A model generated the notes under the pieces. It worked only from the letters and a program-made list of their open reading frames with translations. It was not told where the DNA came from and made no database searches. A stretch of 64,000 nucleotides of DNA from contig NZ_JH947127.1 of the NCBI RefSeq assembly GCF_000302595.1, positions 723,491-787,490 on the forward strand. The letters run 5' to 3'. The number at the start of each line of letters is the position of its first letter. Within the stretch, counting starts at the first letter, position 1. This DNA is from Pedobacter arcticus A12 (GTDB taxonomy: Bacteria; Bacteroidota; Bacteroidia; Sphingobacteriales; Sphingobacteriaceae). Shown here piece by piece: positions 8,859 to 19,974 of this stretch. The translations under genes and the position numbers were made by a program.

Positions 8859-9054
8859 TTTAGGGTTCTATTAAAGATTGCAAAAATAGTGTTTTAGTTA
8901 AAAACAACAACCAAATATTTAAATTATTGTAATATAGTACTATTAACTGCATTTAACGTAAGCAGGAGCGCTATTTTTAAAATAATTTTGCTGATTATTG
9001 GCTAATAAAACGCTTAAAGCCGATTATCATCGGCTGATTTCTTAAATTCGCGTC

Positions 9055-10161
9055 ATGTATCTAAAAAAAATCACGCTAGTAAACTTCAAAAGTTACGACG
9101 AAGCCGAGCTTAGTTTTATTGATGGAGCAAATGCCTTTACCGGCAATAATGGCGCTGGCAAAACCAATTTATTAGATGCGATACATTACCTCTCTCTCTG
9201 CAAAAGTTATTTTAACCCAATTGATAGCCAGCAGATCAAACAAGAGCGTGATTTGTTTATGCTACAAGGTGTTTTCGATAAAAACGAGAACGATGAATTG
9301 ATTGCTTGTGGCGTAAAAAAGAATCAAAAAAAACAATTTAAGCGCAACAAAAAAGAATATCAGCGCTTGGCAGATCATATTGGCTTGTTTCCGTTGGTGA
9401 TGATTTCGCCGAACGACATTTCCTTGATTTTAGAAGGAAGTGAAGAAAGACGGAAATTTATTGACACTGTGATCTCTTTAACGGATGCCAAGTACTTGGA
9501 CGAACTTATCATATACAATAAGACACTCCAAAACAGAAATGCTTTATTAAAACAGATTGCAGATAGCGGCAGGTACGATCCAACTTTATTAGAGATCTTT
9601 GATGAGCAATTGATTAGCTCTGGAAACAAGATATTTGCCAAAAGGCAGTCTTTTATGCAAATTTTTACACCGGTTTTTGACCAGCATTATCAGTATTTAA
9701 CAGATGAGGCAGAAAGTGTTAGTCTGGTTTACGAGTCACCACTGCTACATGCAGATTTCGCCACTATTTTAAAGCAGAACCTAGAGAAAGACCGGATTTT
9801 ACAACGCACTAGCCAAGGTATCCATAGAGATGATTTGGTTTTTCAAGTACATGAAAATATGCCTTTGAAAAAATTTGGTTCGCAAGGGCAACAAAAGTCT
9901 TTTTTAATTGCATTAAAATTAGCTAAATACTCTTTTATCTATCAGCAAAAAGGATTTAAGCCTTTGCTTTTATTAGATGATATTTTTGACAAGCTTGATG
10001 ATTTACGAATCACAAAACTTATGAAAATGGTTTCGGCAGACAATTTTGGGCAATTGTTTATCACCGATACCAACGCCGAAAGGGTAAAGCGTATATTTGA
10101 AGACATTAAGGTTGATTTAAACTTATTTGAAATCAATAACAGCATTGTAAGCCATGAGTAG
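9055..10161 (+). CDS. recF: DNA replication and repair protein RecF
   Basis: An SMC-like ATPase that works with RecO and RecR to load RecA at gaps. At 368 aa it has full length. Walker A is GNNGAGKT at 30-37, the signature motif is in KFGSQGQQKSFLIALKLA (near 280), and Walker B is LLLLDDIFDKLD (near 304). A short palindrome (AGCCGAT/ATCGGCT, 9018-9035) sits 20 nt before the start and could be regulatory. The 3' end overlaps dciA by 8 nt. The usual dnaA-dnaN neighbours are absent, as is common in Bacteroidota. Confidence 0.95.
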   Translation: MYLKKITLVNFKSYDEAELSFIDGANAFTGNNGAGKTNLLDAIHYLSLCKSYFNPIDSQQIKQERDLFMLQGVFDKNENDELIACGVKKNQKKQFKRNKKEYQRLADHIGLFPLVMISPNDISLILEGSEERRKFIDTVISLTDAKYLDELIIYNKTLQNRNALLKQIADSGRYDPTLLEIFDEQLISSGNKIFAKRQSFMQIFTPVFDQHYQYLTDEAESVSLVYESPLLHADFATILKQNLEKDRILQRTSQGIHRDDLVFQVHENMPLKKFGSQGQQKSFLIALKLAKYSFIYQQKGFKPLLLLDDIFDKLDDLRITKLMKMVSADNFGQLFITDTNAERVKRIFEDIKVDLNLFEINNSIVSHE

Positions 10162-10444
10162 AGATAATGATAAAACGCTAAAGGAGGCAATGGACCAAAT
10201 GCTAAAAGTTTATCGATTAAAACATAAATTTGATGAAACACATGCGGTAGAATCTTGGGAAACTATTGTGGGAAAAGCAGTAGCAAACCGTACCAAAGAA
10301 ATCTTCATCAGAGATAAAAAACTTTTCGTACGCATAGAATCGTCAGTTGTAAAAAACGAGCTTACTATTATGAGAGCCCAAATCATGGTCAATCTAAACG
10401 AAAAAGCAGGATCGGAAGTGGTATCGGAAATTATTTTTTTATAA
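10154..10444 (+). CDS. DUF721 / DciA-like protein
   Basis: A 96-aa protein of the DUF721 family, to which DciA, the ancestral loader of the replicative helicase DnaB, belongs. The pattern ESWETIVGKAVANRTKEIFIRDKKLFVRIESSVVKNEL fits the KH-like fold. The 8-nt overlap with recF suggests translational coupling. The 3' end faces the Gfo oxidoreductase gene with only 14 nt between them and no clear terminator. Confidence 0.8.
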   Translation: MSRDNDKTLKEAMDQMLKVYRLKHKFDETHAVESWETIVGKAVANRTKEIFIRDKKLFVRIESSVVKNELTIMRAQIMVNLNEKAGSEVVSEIIFL

Positions 10445-10458
10445 TTTAGCTTCTCAAA

Positions 10459-11664
10459 TTATCCAAACACATTATATTCTGGTTTCCAGCTTTGCAAGGT
10501 ATTCGTGTACATTGCTTCGTTTGCCAAATGAACACAAACAGCAGTAGTTGCGCCTGTTAATACGTTCGATGTTGGTTCCACTTGTTTATAAATGCAGTTA
10601 TAAAAATCCTTTAAACAATACCAGCTTCCATCTTTTTCTTTATCAGCAATAATTGGCACACCGCCCTCTTTATTCCACTCAATTTTTGTAGCTCCAGTAA
10701 CGCCATCTACGGTCTGTAACTCCTTTAAGGCTTTCTTTTCAGGATAAAAAACGGCATCATTAATCAACATTGAAATCATGCCTTTAGTTCCTTTAATTCT
10801 AAATAAGTAACCATCATGTTCATTGGATAAAGTAGAACCAAAATTACCGATCATGTTCTCTTTCCCATACCTAAACATTACCTGTATGTTGTCAAAAGTT
10901 TCTCTCCCGTCTTTATAATTATCAATTCCACCAGTTGCCATAATATGTGTAGGATGCGTATCAAAAGCCCAGTTGATAAAATCTATCTGGTGCGATAGCA
11001 GCTCAGCAGCCAATCCTCCTGAATATTCTTTGTACATCCGCCAATTTACTTGGCGCTCTAAATCTGGATTAGGAACAGATCGTCTCCAATTATTATTCCG
11101 ATCCCAACGACAATCAATTTGCGTTATTTTACCTAAATATCCTTTCTGAATCATCTCCTTTACTTTAAAATACAAAGGTGCATATCTGTATTGATGACCG
11201 ACCTGCAGAATTTGGTTGGGATGCTTTTCTTTTAACTTAACCAATTCCAATGCTTGCGGAATGTTATAAGTCATGGCTTTTTCTAAATAAATATGCTTAT
11301 TATTTAGTAAAGCAGCTTTTGCAATTTCAAAATGTTCGCTTAACGTAGTTGAAATAATTACCGCGTCAACATTTTTTGATTTTAACAGTACCTGGTAATC
11401 TGTGAAACTTTCAAACTTGGCGTTGCCCAATATCTTTTTAGCATTATCCAACCGAAAATCCAGTACATCACAAATTGCAGTCACCTCAAACCATTGAGGC
11501 ATGGTTTGCATTGTCTTTATAAGCCCAGTTCCTCTATCCCCACAACCAATTACGGCTATTTTAAGTTTAATGTCATCTGCTTCAATTGCTTTAACAATTG
11601 GATTTTGCAATAAAACGCCACCAGCTAATAAACTAGATTTTTGTATAAAACTTCTTCTTTTCAT
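10459..11664 (-). CDS. Gfo/Idh/MocA oxidoreductase, exported (copy 1)
   Basis: A 401-aa NAD(P)-dependent sugar oxidoreductase. An N-terminal twin-basic signal (KRRSFIQKSSLLAGG) suggests Tat export with cofactor already bound. The Rossmann motif is IAVIGCGDRG at 36-45. The EKP motif of the family reads EKA here (128-130), so the usual proline is replaced. A C-terminal Gfo substrate domain begins near 150. It is the last gene of a four-gene operon, 1 nt after apbE. Exported members of this family have been linked to oxidation of sugars at C3, which fits the DUF1080 hydrolase in the same operon; the substrate is unknown. Confidence 0.85.
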   Translation of the reverse strand: MKRRSFIQKSSLLAGGVLLQNPIVKAIEADDIKLKIAVIGCGDRGTGLIKTMQTMPQWFEVTAICDVLDFRLDNAKKILGNAKFESFTDYQVLLKSKNVDAVIISTTLSEHFEIAKAALLNNKHIYLEKAMTYNIPQALELVKLKEKHPNQILQVGHQYRYAPLYFKVKEMIQKGYLGKITQIDCRWDRNNNWRRSVPNPDLERQVNWRMYKEYSGGLAAELLSHQIDFINWAFDTHPTHIMATGGIDNYKDGRETFDNIQVMFRYGKENMIGNFGSTLSNEHDGYLFRIKGTKGMISMLINDAVFYPEKKALKELQTVDGVTGATKIEWNKEGGVPIIADKEKDGSWYCLKDFYNCIYKQVEPTSNVLTGATTAVCVHLANEAMYTNTLQSWKPEYNVFG

Positions 11665-11665
11665 T

Positions 11666-12709
11666 TCAAAATTTCTTAATCACAGGAAAACCAACACTGC
11701 ATGTATCTCTCACAATTCCGTTCTCTCTGTAGACTAAATAAGCCGACAAGTCCTTCTGCTTAGCTAAAAAAGCCATGGCATTTTTGAAACCTAAGCCCAT
11801 CAAAACATTATCATAGCCATCGGCAGTAATTGCATCTTTTGCGTAAACCGTAACACTTATCATATCATTTTGCAAATAATACCCTGTTTTAGGATCAATT
11901 AAATGATTGATTTTTTTACTACCTGCTTGGTAAAACTTACGGTAATTGCCCGAAGTGGTTATTGCACCGTTTTCAATTTCAATATACTTTTGTATTGGCG
12001 AAAAATCGCTATCATTCACGGCCTCAATCCCTACTTTAAACTTTTCGTTACCTGGTTTTTCTCCCTTCACCCTAAGTTCGCCACCAATCTCAACAATGTA
12101 GCTGTCTATCTTCTTTTCCTCTAAAAAATCTGCAACTACATCAACGGAGTATCCTTGTGCAACACCATTAACATCTATTTTAACATCAGGATTATCTTTA
12201 ATTAACTCATTTCCTTTGATTTTCAAATGCTGATAGCCTATATTTTTCAGGATAGCTTTTATCTCGTTTGAATCTGGCAGATTCGCGGGTTTAACTGGTC
12301 CAAACCCCCAAGCACTCACCAATGAATAAACAGTAATATCAAAAATACCATCACTATTTTTGGAGATTTCCAACGATTTTTCTGCCACATTTTTAAAGTG
12401 CTCGTCCATTTTAACGCCACTTTTCGAATTGTTAAATTCGGTTATTAGGCTGTATGATTTATAAACCGACATGGAACTATCAATTTTATTAAGAATGCTA
12501 TCAACCTGATTTTTTGACACCAATTGCGATGCTGCATAATAATTAATGGTGTAGCTTGTTCCTTGCGCAGAACCTGTTAGGGAATAAAGATTGAGTTTAG
12601 CGTGATTTCTAAATCCACTAAAAATTAACACAAACCCAATTAAAAAAAACAAAAACACACTTTTAGCTTTATATATCCAACTAAAAACATGCAATAACAT
12701 AAACTTCAT
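11666..12709 (-). CDS. apbE: FAD:protein FMN transferase (ApbE)
   Basis: Attaches FMN covalently to Thr/Ser of target flavoproteins outside the cytoplasmic membrane. It is 347 aa. A membrane anchor covers about 15-32, with no lipobox. Family motifs are DVNGVAQGYSVD (179-190), GGEL (209-212), HLIDPKTG (269-276) and the magnesium-site region DAITADGYDN (292-301). Several ATGs occur in the first five codons; I kept the first. It is embedded between two Gfo oxidoreductases with gaps of 3 and 1 nt. No RNF, NQR or other obvious ApbE target is nearby, which makes its place in a sugar operon notable. Confidence 0.9.
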   Translation of the reverse strand: MKFMLLHVFSWIYKAKSVFLFFLIGFVLIFSGFRNHAKLNLYSLTGSAQGTSYTINYYAASQLVSKNQVDSILNKIDSSMSVYKSYSLITEFNNSKSGVKMDEHFKNVAEKSLEISKNSDGIFDITVYSLVSAWGFGPVKPANLPDSNEIKAILKNIGYQHLKIKGNELIKDNPDVKIDVNGVAQGYSVDVVADFLEEKKIDSYIVEIGGELRVKGEKPGNEKFKVGIEAVNDSDFSPIQKYIEIENGAITTSGNYRKFYQAGSKKINHLIDPKTGYYLQNDMISVTVYAKDAITADGYDNVLMGLGFKNAMAFLAKQKDLSAYLVYRENGIVRDTCSVGFPVIKKF

Positions 12710-12712
12710 TTA

Positions 12713-14068
12713 TTAATATTTAAAGATTTTTCCATTTACCATTACTTCTTGTGTAGTTTCGTCAAAGGTTGCCTTATAACCGGTTCTAGCGGAAGCATTA
12801 GTCATAATATTTGCGATAGAGTGGTAGTAACCCGCTTCTACAGGTGCATGCGTTTCCTTTCTACTTCTTATGCACTCCATCCAATTGCGCATGTGGTTGG
12901 TTACCAAATCATCTGCACCAGCATCTGCAGCCGAATCAACTTTTACCAGTTCGGCAAGTTTTAGGTTAGGAAGCAAATTGGGTTTCATACCCATTACAGA
13001 AGCATGGCGCTCGGTTAAACCGCCCGTTGGAGAAACTGTATTGGTAATTAAATTTAGCTCACCGCCGTTGGCGTAATAAATCTCGGCCGGTTTTTCGTCG
13101 CCATTATGCATCCTGGAAGTAAACACTACTTGAAAACCATCGTCTTTCTTGTTCTGTGGGCCGTAATCAAAAACAGCGGTTGTTGTATCCCAGTTTCTAC
13201 GTCCATCTTTCCATTGGTAAATTCCACCATTTGCAACAACACTCCGTGGATGCTGTAAACCTGTAAACCAATGTACTGTATCAATCTGATGACTCATCCA
13301 TTGACCTGGCATTCCGGATGAATAAGGCCAGAACAACCGATATTCCAAATACTTTCTTGGATCCCACGCCTCAAACGGACGGTTCATCAAAAAACGTTTC
13401 CAATCCGTATCCTGTTCCTTTATTTTAGCTACCAAATCCGGGCGTCTCCAACGGCCGGGCTGGTTCACATTCCAGCTGAGCTCAACCATCGTAATATCAC
13501 CAAACTTACCTTGCTGAATAAAATCGGCCGCAGCCTTATAGTTTTTTCCGCTCCGTCTCTGCGATCCAATCTGCACAATTTGCTTAGATGCTTTTACAGC
13601 CTTAAGCGCTGCCCGGTTATCAGACATGGTTTCTGCAAATGGTTTTTCGCAATAAACATCACAACCGGCATTTACCGCTTCTATGGTGTGCAAAGCGTGT
13701 TGAAAATCAGCTGTGCTTACAATTACAGCATCCAAATCTTTCATCGCGTAAAGCTCATCGTTATTTCTGCAAGCCTTTATATCATGCCCGATTAACCCTT
13801 TGATATGGTTTACACCGAGTTCTCGGCGATAATTCCATAAATCAGAAACTCCCACGATATCAAAATTCAATTCTTTGTTGCTTTTCAAAAAGCTTGGCAT
13901 TAGCGCCGATGTAAATCTATCTGAAAAACCGACTACCCCTACCCTCACTCGATCATTCGCACCAATAATATTTCCGTAGCTTTTTGCGCTCAAACCCATT
14001 GTACCCAAATAAGTCCCAGCTGCGGCTATTGCCGAATTTTTTATAAATTTTCTTCTAGTATTGTCCAT
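12713..14068 (-). CDS. Gfo/Idh/MocA oxidoreductase, exported (copy 2)
   Basis: A 451-aa member of the same superfamily as copy 1 but clearly a separate branch. A twin-arginine signal (RRKFIKNSAIAAAGTYLG) starts at residue 5. The dinucleotide motif reads VGVVGFSDRF (43-52), so the third glycine position is altered compared with GxGxxG. The EKP motif is intact at 141-143. It also has WRRPDL and RPFEAWDPRKY segments typical of the secreted Bacteroidota branch. It lies 7 nt downstream of the DUF1080 gene and 3 nt upstream of apbE. Confidence 0.85.
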   Translation of the reverse strand: MDNTRRKFIKNSAIAAAGTYLGTMGLSAKSYGNIIGANDRVRVGVVGFSDRFTSALMPSFLKSNKELNFDIVGVSDLWNYRRELGVNHIKGLIGHDIKACRNNDELYAMKDLDAVIVSTADFQHALHTIEAVNAGCDVYCEKPFAETMSDNRAALKAVKASKQIVQIGSQRRSGKNYKAAADFIQQGKFGDITMVELSWNVNQPGRWRRPDLVAKIKEQDTDWKRFLMNRPFEAWDPRKYLEYRLFWPYSSGMPGQWMSHQIDTVHWFTGLQHPRSVVANGGIYQWKDGRRNWDTTTAVFDYGPQNKKDDGFQVVFTSRMHNGDEKPAEIYYANGGELNLITNTVSPTGGLTERHASVMGMKPNLLPNLKLAELVKVDSAADAGADDLVTNHMRNWMECIRSRKETHAPVEAGYYHSIANIMTNASARTGYKATFDETTQEVMVNGKIFKY

Positions 14069-14075
14069 TTGGTAA

Positions 14076-15425
14076 TTAATTTAAGTCTTTAATTTTTAAG
14101 CTACGGAAAGAAACCTTATCGCCATGATCTTGCAAAAGGATATGGCCTTGTGGCGCCATTCCGAAATTGTCCCAGTCTTTATATTTACTGCCGGCAACTA
14201 AGTCTAAAAACTCTTTTGAACCACGAGTGTATTCCAAAATTTTATAGCCATTTAGCCAATATTCAATTTTATTATCGGGGTAAACCCTGATGATTCCTTG
14301 ATTCCACTCGCCAATCTTCTTCTGCGAGGCGGGAATCTTATTTGAGGTCATTAAATCGTAAAGTGACCCTAATGTTCTGTTTCCATTTTTGCCGAGTTTC
14401 GCATCAGGATGCCTCTCATCATCTAAAATCTGATATTCTGGACCTATTGCAGAGCCTTTGTTCCCTTCAGATTCTGTTACGAAATACTTAACCCCACTGT
14501 TTGCCCCTTCGCTAAGCTTAAAATCAAACTTAAATTCGAAAGCACTGTATTGTTTTTTAGTTACAATATCACCTCCGTTAGTAGATTCTGCGCCGTTAGA
14601 TTTTTCGACAGATAAAACGCCGTTGCTTACCTGCCAACCGCTTTTAGGAAAATCTTTTTTATAGGCACCTCTCCATTGCTCAACACTTTTACCGTCGAAT
14701 AATAGGGAATAACCATTGTACTTTTCCTGTGCAGATAAACTGTTGGGGATTAAATTTACCACCTCAATATGATCTGGTGCGCTTGGCTTTAAGTTTTCGG
14801 TTTGAATTTTAATATTACGCCACCTTATTTGTTTACCAGCCTTGCCATCTTTCCCAATTGCATGCACTTGCAATGCAATAAAACCCTTTGGAGTCAGGTC
14901 ATCCACTAAATTTGCGGTAGGCACTCCGTTTACCCAGGTACGAATGGTGTTTCCAATTGCTTCGATCCTGTATTTATTCCACACCCCGTTTTTAAATGCC
15001 GTTTTTGCTTTAGGATTCAGTTCCATCGTGTAGAGCCAGTTTCTTCTAGCTTCATCGTAAATGCCACCGCTCCACGCTCTGGCAGACGGGTCAACTTCCA
15101 TTTGGTAACCATGAACCCTTCCATCGCGGTAATCTTCCTTACTTTCACTTCTGAACTGTATTCCTGAGTTCATTTCTGGGTCAACTAAAAGTTCCAACTC
15201 CAAAATAAAATCGCCGTAATCTTTTTCAGTAGCTAAAAATGAGTTGGGTTCACCTGCTTTGGTAGTGCCTATTATTTCTCCTTTAGAGATCGTATAATCT
15301 GCTTTACCATTTAACTGTTTCCAACCTTTGAGATCTTTTCCGTTAAATAATGGCTTAAAATTTTGCGCACTTACAGACGTTGCTATACACAGCGCCAAGA
15401 GTATAAAACTGCTTATTCTGAACAT
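14076..15425 (-). CDS. Two-domain DUF1080 (3-keto-disaccharide hydrolase-like) protein
   Basis: A 449-aa secreted protein with a signal peptide ending at about SVSA (20). Two DUF1080 domains follow: about 24-208 and about 240-447, each opening with the family pattern ([10 protein letters not shown] and [10 protein letters not shown]). They are concanavalin-like beta-sandwiches; the Pfam family is now named for 3-keto-disaccharide hydrolases. It is the first gene of the operon, with the two exported Gfo oxidoreductases and apbE behind it. The likely scheme is that a sugar is oxidised at C3 and the keto-glycoside is then cleaved here. Substrate and direction are inference. Confidence 0.85.
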   Translation of the reverse strand: MFRISSFILLALCIATSVSAQNFKPLFNGKDLKGWKQLNGKADYTISKGEIIGTTKAGEPNSFLATEKDYGDFILELELLVDPEMNSGIQFRSESKEDYRDGRVHGYQMEVDPSARAWSGGIYDEARRNWLYTMELNPKAKTAFKNGVWNKYRIEAIGNTIRTWVNGVPTANLVDDLTPKGFIALQVHAIGKDGKAGKQIRWRNIKIQTENLKPSAPDHIEVVNLIPNSLSAQEKYNGYSLLFDGKSVEQWRGAYKKDFPKSGWQVSNGVLSVEKSNGAESTNGGDIVTKKQYSAFEFKFDFKLSEGANSGVKYFVTESEGNKGSAIGPEYQILDDERHPDAKLGKNGNRTLGSLYDLMTSNKIPASQKKIGEWNQGIIRVYPDNKIEYWLNGYKILEYTRGSKEFLDLVAGSKYKDWDNFGMAPQGHILLQDHGDKVSFRSLKIKDLN

Positions 15426-15637
15426 GTAGATAAAAATTTAGTTTATAATGGATTATAAATTTAATAACATTTAGCGACAAAACAGCTTCCTATGTAACAT
15501 TTGACCACTAATAGCACTAGTTTTTCAAACGAGTCAAATTAATTTCCAATCCATTTCACCAACCACGCCGAAAGAAGACGTATTATTTAACTTAGCAGAT
15601 AAATCATTATCATTGCCAATATATTATTAAAAGTTTA

Positions 15638-16741
15638 ATGCTCAATCGGCAAAACAAGTTCTTATTTCCAAAAATCAGTATCACTTATGAAGGGGCTAAG
15701 CATCATATCTTAGCACTAGATGGGCTACGGGGGATTGCTATTCTACTGGTGCTACTGTTCCATACCTTTCATTTTATGTTGGGTTGGTGTGGAGTTGACT
15801 TGTTTTTTGTACTATCTGGCTTTTTGATTACTGGCATCCTGATAGAGACCAAGAATCATCCATTTTATTTTCAGAATTTCTGGATTAAACGGGTACTCCG
15901 AATTTTTCCACTTTATTATTTCGTCTTAGCCATTATTATTATTCCAAAAGTATTCTTTCGGGTTAACACAGTAACTCATACATCCTGGACATATTGGTTT
16001 TACCTACAAAACTGGGAGTACACCATCAAAGGCGTTTTCCCCGACGGGAAAGACACTATGAACCACTTTTGGTCTTTAGCAATAGAAGAACAGTTTTATT
16101 TCTTCTTCCCTTTTGTAGTTAAATATATAAAAGATAGTCGAACGCCTTGGGTACTCTTGGCTTTCATAATTATAGCCATTGGTTTTAGGTTTTATTATTT
16201 TTCGGATGGAAATATTGGCTATTATGTAGGAACTTTTTCTAGAATGGACAGCCTAGCGATAGGTGCTATTATAGCGTATTTTATACGCTATAACCGTTTT
16301 TTATTAGAAAAATGGACGCTCACATTTTTCTACATCTCTTTAACCTATATAGTGGCTGTACTAATATTTACCAAAAGTCTTCATTTTAGCAATCCTTATT
16401 TTGCGTCCCTTGGCTTAACTTTTTTTGCATTATTATTTGGGAGTGTACTTATCCTGAGTATATCGGAACTTAAGAGTAAGTTTTTGGTTCGGGTATTAAC
16501 GCTAAAAGCGTTGCTGTTTATTGGGAAAATCTCTTACGGCCTATACGTTTTCCATTGGGTATTATATGTTTTTATAAAGCCTCCACTTGAAGCCATAATT
16601 TACAGCAACTTGCCATACAGCATATTTTCAAAAGTTATTACCTCATTAATCATTGGCATGATGAGTCTTGTGCTAGCTTATTTTTCTTTCCACTATTTTG
16701 AAAAAAGGTTTTTAAATCTTAAGAAAAAATGGGTTAGGTAA
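15638..16741 (+). CDS. Acyltransferase family 3 membrane protein
   Basis: A 367-aa integral membrane O-acyltransferase (OafA/YrhL type) with about ten helices. The family motif ALDGLRGIAILLVLLFHTFH covers 27-46 with the conserved histidine at 42, followed by FFVLSGFLITG (56-66) and HFWSLAIEEQFYFFFP near 150. Such enzymes acetylate surface sugars; the acceptor is unknown. There is no polysaccharide cluster around it, so it stands alone. It converges on the TlpA-like gene with a 15-nt gap and no visible terminator. Confidence 0.88.
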   Translation: MLNRQNKFLFPKISITYEGAKHHILALDGLRGIAILLVLLFHTFHFMLGWCGVDLFFVLSGFLITGILIETKNHPFYFQNFWIKRVLRIFPLYYFVLAIIIIPKVFFRVNTVTHTSWTYWFYLQNWEYTIKGVFPDGKDTMNHFWSLAIEEQFYFFFPFVVKYIKDSRTPWVLLAFIIIAIGFRFYYFSDGNIGYYVGTFSRMDSLAIGAIIAYFIRYNRFLLEKWTLTFFYISLTYIVAVLIFTKSLHFSNPYFASLGLTFFALLFGSVLILSISELKSKFLVRVLTLKALLFIGKISYGLYVFHWVLYVFIKPPLEAIIYSNLPYSIFSKVITSLIIGMMSLVLAYFSFHYFEKRFLNLKKKWVR

Positions 16742-16756
16742 AATCCGAAGGAAATA

Positions 16757-17392
16757 TTATTCAACGAGTAATTGATCGATAAAATCTACGATTTTCTGGT
16801 TTTTGTAATCAGCACTGCCTTCATGCTTAAAGGATAAACGTCCTTGCTTATCTAAAATTAGCGTTGTGGGCAAGGAGCCATCGAAAATATTATCGGGAAC
16901 TGAACTTACCGCAATGGAAACGGGTAAATCATAACCGCGTTTCTGCATAAATTTTGTCGATTTCTCATAATTACTATCAGCATCCACCATTAAAAAAACA
17001 ATTTCTTCTTTGCCTTTGTACCGTTTCTTCAGTTCATTTATACTCGGCATTTCTGCGATACAAGGCGGGCACCAAGTAGCCCAAAAATTCAAGAAAACTA
17101 CTTTTCCTTTCAATTCCGACAAACTTACAGTGTTTCCGTTTCCGTCTTTAAAAACAACATCTTGAGTGTTTTCTTGAGTTAGGGCTTCCGTATTACTGTT
17201 TTGATTAACTGGAGGAACCGAAGGCTGAAACAGGCCAACTTTCATTAAATTCTGGATTACAAACGCTTTTACATTTGGAATAACAAGCATGGCCACAATA
17301 AAGGCAAGCATCACCATTGTAGAAATATTGGATAAAGTAAACCACTTTCTAAAGCTATTAGTCGTATTATTTTCAGGGTTAATGGTTTTCAT
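16757..17392 (-). CDS. TlpA-like membrane-anchored thioredoxin
   Basis: A 211-aa thiol-disulfide protein with one N-terminal membrane helix (about 25-45) and a periplasmic thioredoxin domain. The active site is WCPPC with cysteines at 108 and 111. The following cis-proline segment is GSLPTTLILD. The frame is open up to 17488, but the extra 32 codons run into the gdhA terminator hairpin (17468-17502), so I take the ATG at 17392. It probably keeps cysteines of exported proteins reduced, as in cytochrome c maturation or resA-like roles. Confidence 0.85.
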   Translation of the reverse strand: MKTINPENNTTNSFRKWFTLSNISTMVMLAFIVAMLVIPNVKAFVIQNLMKVGLFQPSVPPVNQNSNTEALTQENTQDVVFKDGNGNTVSLSELKGKVVFLNFWATWCPPCIAEMPSINELKKRYKGKEEIVFLMVDADSNYEKSTKFMQKRGYDLPVSIAVSSVPDNIFDGSLPTTLILDKQGRLSFKHEGSADYKNQKIVDFIDQLLVE

Positions 17393-17461
17393 AGAATCTA
17401 ACTGTTTGTTATACAACGTTGGCTTAAAGGGTAAATTATGTTGAAGAAAAATGGTGGTTAA

Positions 17462-17502
17462 AACAAAAATCACCCAGGCTAAAAACATTAACCTGGGTGA
17501 TT
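17462..17502 (-). terminator. Terminator of gdhA
   Basis: A perfect 11-bp stem (17468-17478 with 17492-17502), 13-nt loop, and TTTTTGTTTT on the minus strand. It lies inside the longest open frame of the next gene and so argues against an upstream start there. Confidence 0.85.
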
Positions 17503-17527
17503 CCGAAAATTTTATGTTGAAAAAAGG

Positions 17528-19236
<1,709 letters not shown>

Positions 19237-19311
19237 GGGAGATTAGCTCAGCTGGTTCAGAGCACCTGCCTTACAAGCAGGGGGTCACTGGTTCGAACCC
19301 AGTATCTCCCA
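19237..19311 (+). tRNA. tRNA-Val (TAC)
   Basis: A full cloverleaf. The acceptor pairs GGGAGAT with ATCTCCC, the anticodon loop is CTTACAA (anticodon TAC), and the T-loop is GTTCGAA. CCA is not encoded. A promoter lies in front and a terminator right behind. Confidence 0.95.
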
Positions 19312-19313
19312 CG

Positions 19314-19338
19314 AAAGCCGACGAAAGTCGGCTTTTTT
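19314..19338 (+). terminator. Terminator of tRNA-Val
   Basis: A 9-bp stem (19314-19322 with 19327-19335), GAAA tetraloop, then a T-run. Confidence 0.85.
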
Positions 19339-19512
19339 GGTTTTATGATTTTTTAAACCACTGATTTAGTCGGCTTATTTTTTACTAGGAAATAATCAAA
19401 AGCCAGCCTCTCCGAAAATTTTATAATAGATCACCCACCAGGATTATTGCGGACACAAAACAACCGAAATCGCTTAAATGAATAGTTATTTCTGAAAACC
19501 TGTAAAAAACAT

Positions 19513-19543
19513 AAAGCCCTTCAAACAATGTTTGAAGGGCTTT
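19513..19543 (-). terminator. Terminator of the three-tRNA operon
   Basis: A perfect 14-bp stem (19513-19526 with 19530-19543) and AAT loop, beyond the 3' end of tRNA-Asn on the minus strand. Confidence 0.85.
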
Positions 19544-19549
19544 ATTTAG

Positions 19550-19623
19550 CTCCCAAGCCTGGACTCGAACCAGGGACCCTCTGATTAACAGTCAGATGCT
19601 CTAACCAGCTGAGCTACTTAGGA
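19550..19623 (-). tRNA. tRNA-Asn (GTT)
   Basis: The acceptor pairs TCCTAAG with CTTGGGA, the anticodon loop is CTGTTAA (GTT), and the discriminator is G, as expected for Asn. CCA is not encoded. Third in a minus-strand tRNA run. Confidence 0.93.
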
Positions 19624-19776
19624 ATTTCTGGTTATTTCAAAAGCTTTTAAGCCTTTGCCCTTTCGGGATTGCAATGTTCGGGATTATAATCTTGTTTTCA
19701 AAAAATAAGTTGAAATATTTTTTGATCACCTCCCTGGTTAAAAAATTCTTATCTTTTTGAGACAAGATTTTTTTTG

Positions 19777-19850
19777 TGATCACATCAGGATTCGAACCTG
19801 AGACCTACTGCTTAGAAGGCAGTTGCTCTATCCAGCTGAGCTATGCGACC
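19777..19850 (-). tRNA. tRNA-Arg (TCT)
   Basis: The anticodon loop is CTTCTAA (TCT). The acceptor pairs GGTCGCA with TGTGATC using two G-U pairs. Standard D and T arms. CCA is not encoded. Confidence 0.92.
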
Positions 19851-19974
19851 GTAATTTCAATCAATAATCAAACACTAAATCCGACTATTTCTACACTTTA
19901 AGCTTTGCTCTTCCCGATAAATCAAGAAAGTTGAGCTATGAAATCTTCATTCAAAGAATGATTATCTTTTTTTG

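Noticed and set aside
9018..9035. AGCCGAT/ATCGGCT palindrome before recF as a terminator
   Set aside because: No T-run and it lies between divergent starts; at most an operator.
9375..9641. 88-aa ORF on the minus strand inside recF
   Set aside because: Antisense shadow of a strongly conserved gene; no start signal and no family.
17393..17488. Upstream start for the TlpA-like protein
   Set aside because: The extra 32 codons lie over the gdhA terminator hairpin; the ATG at 17392 gives a normal membrane anchor.
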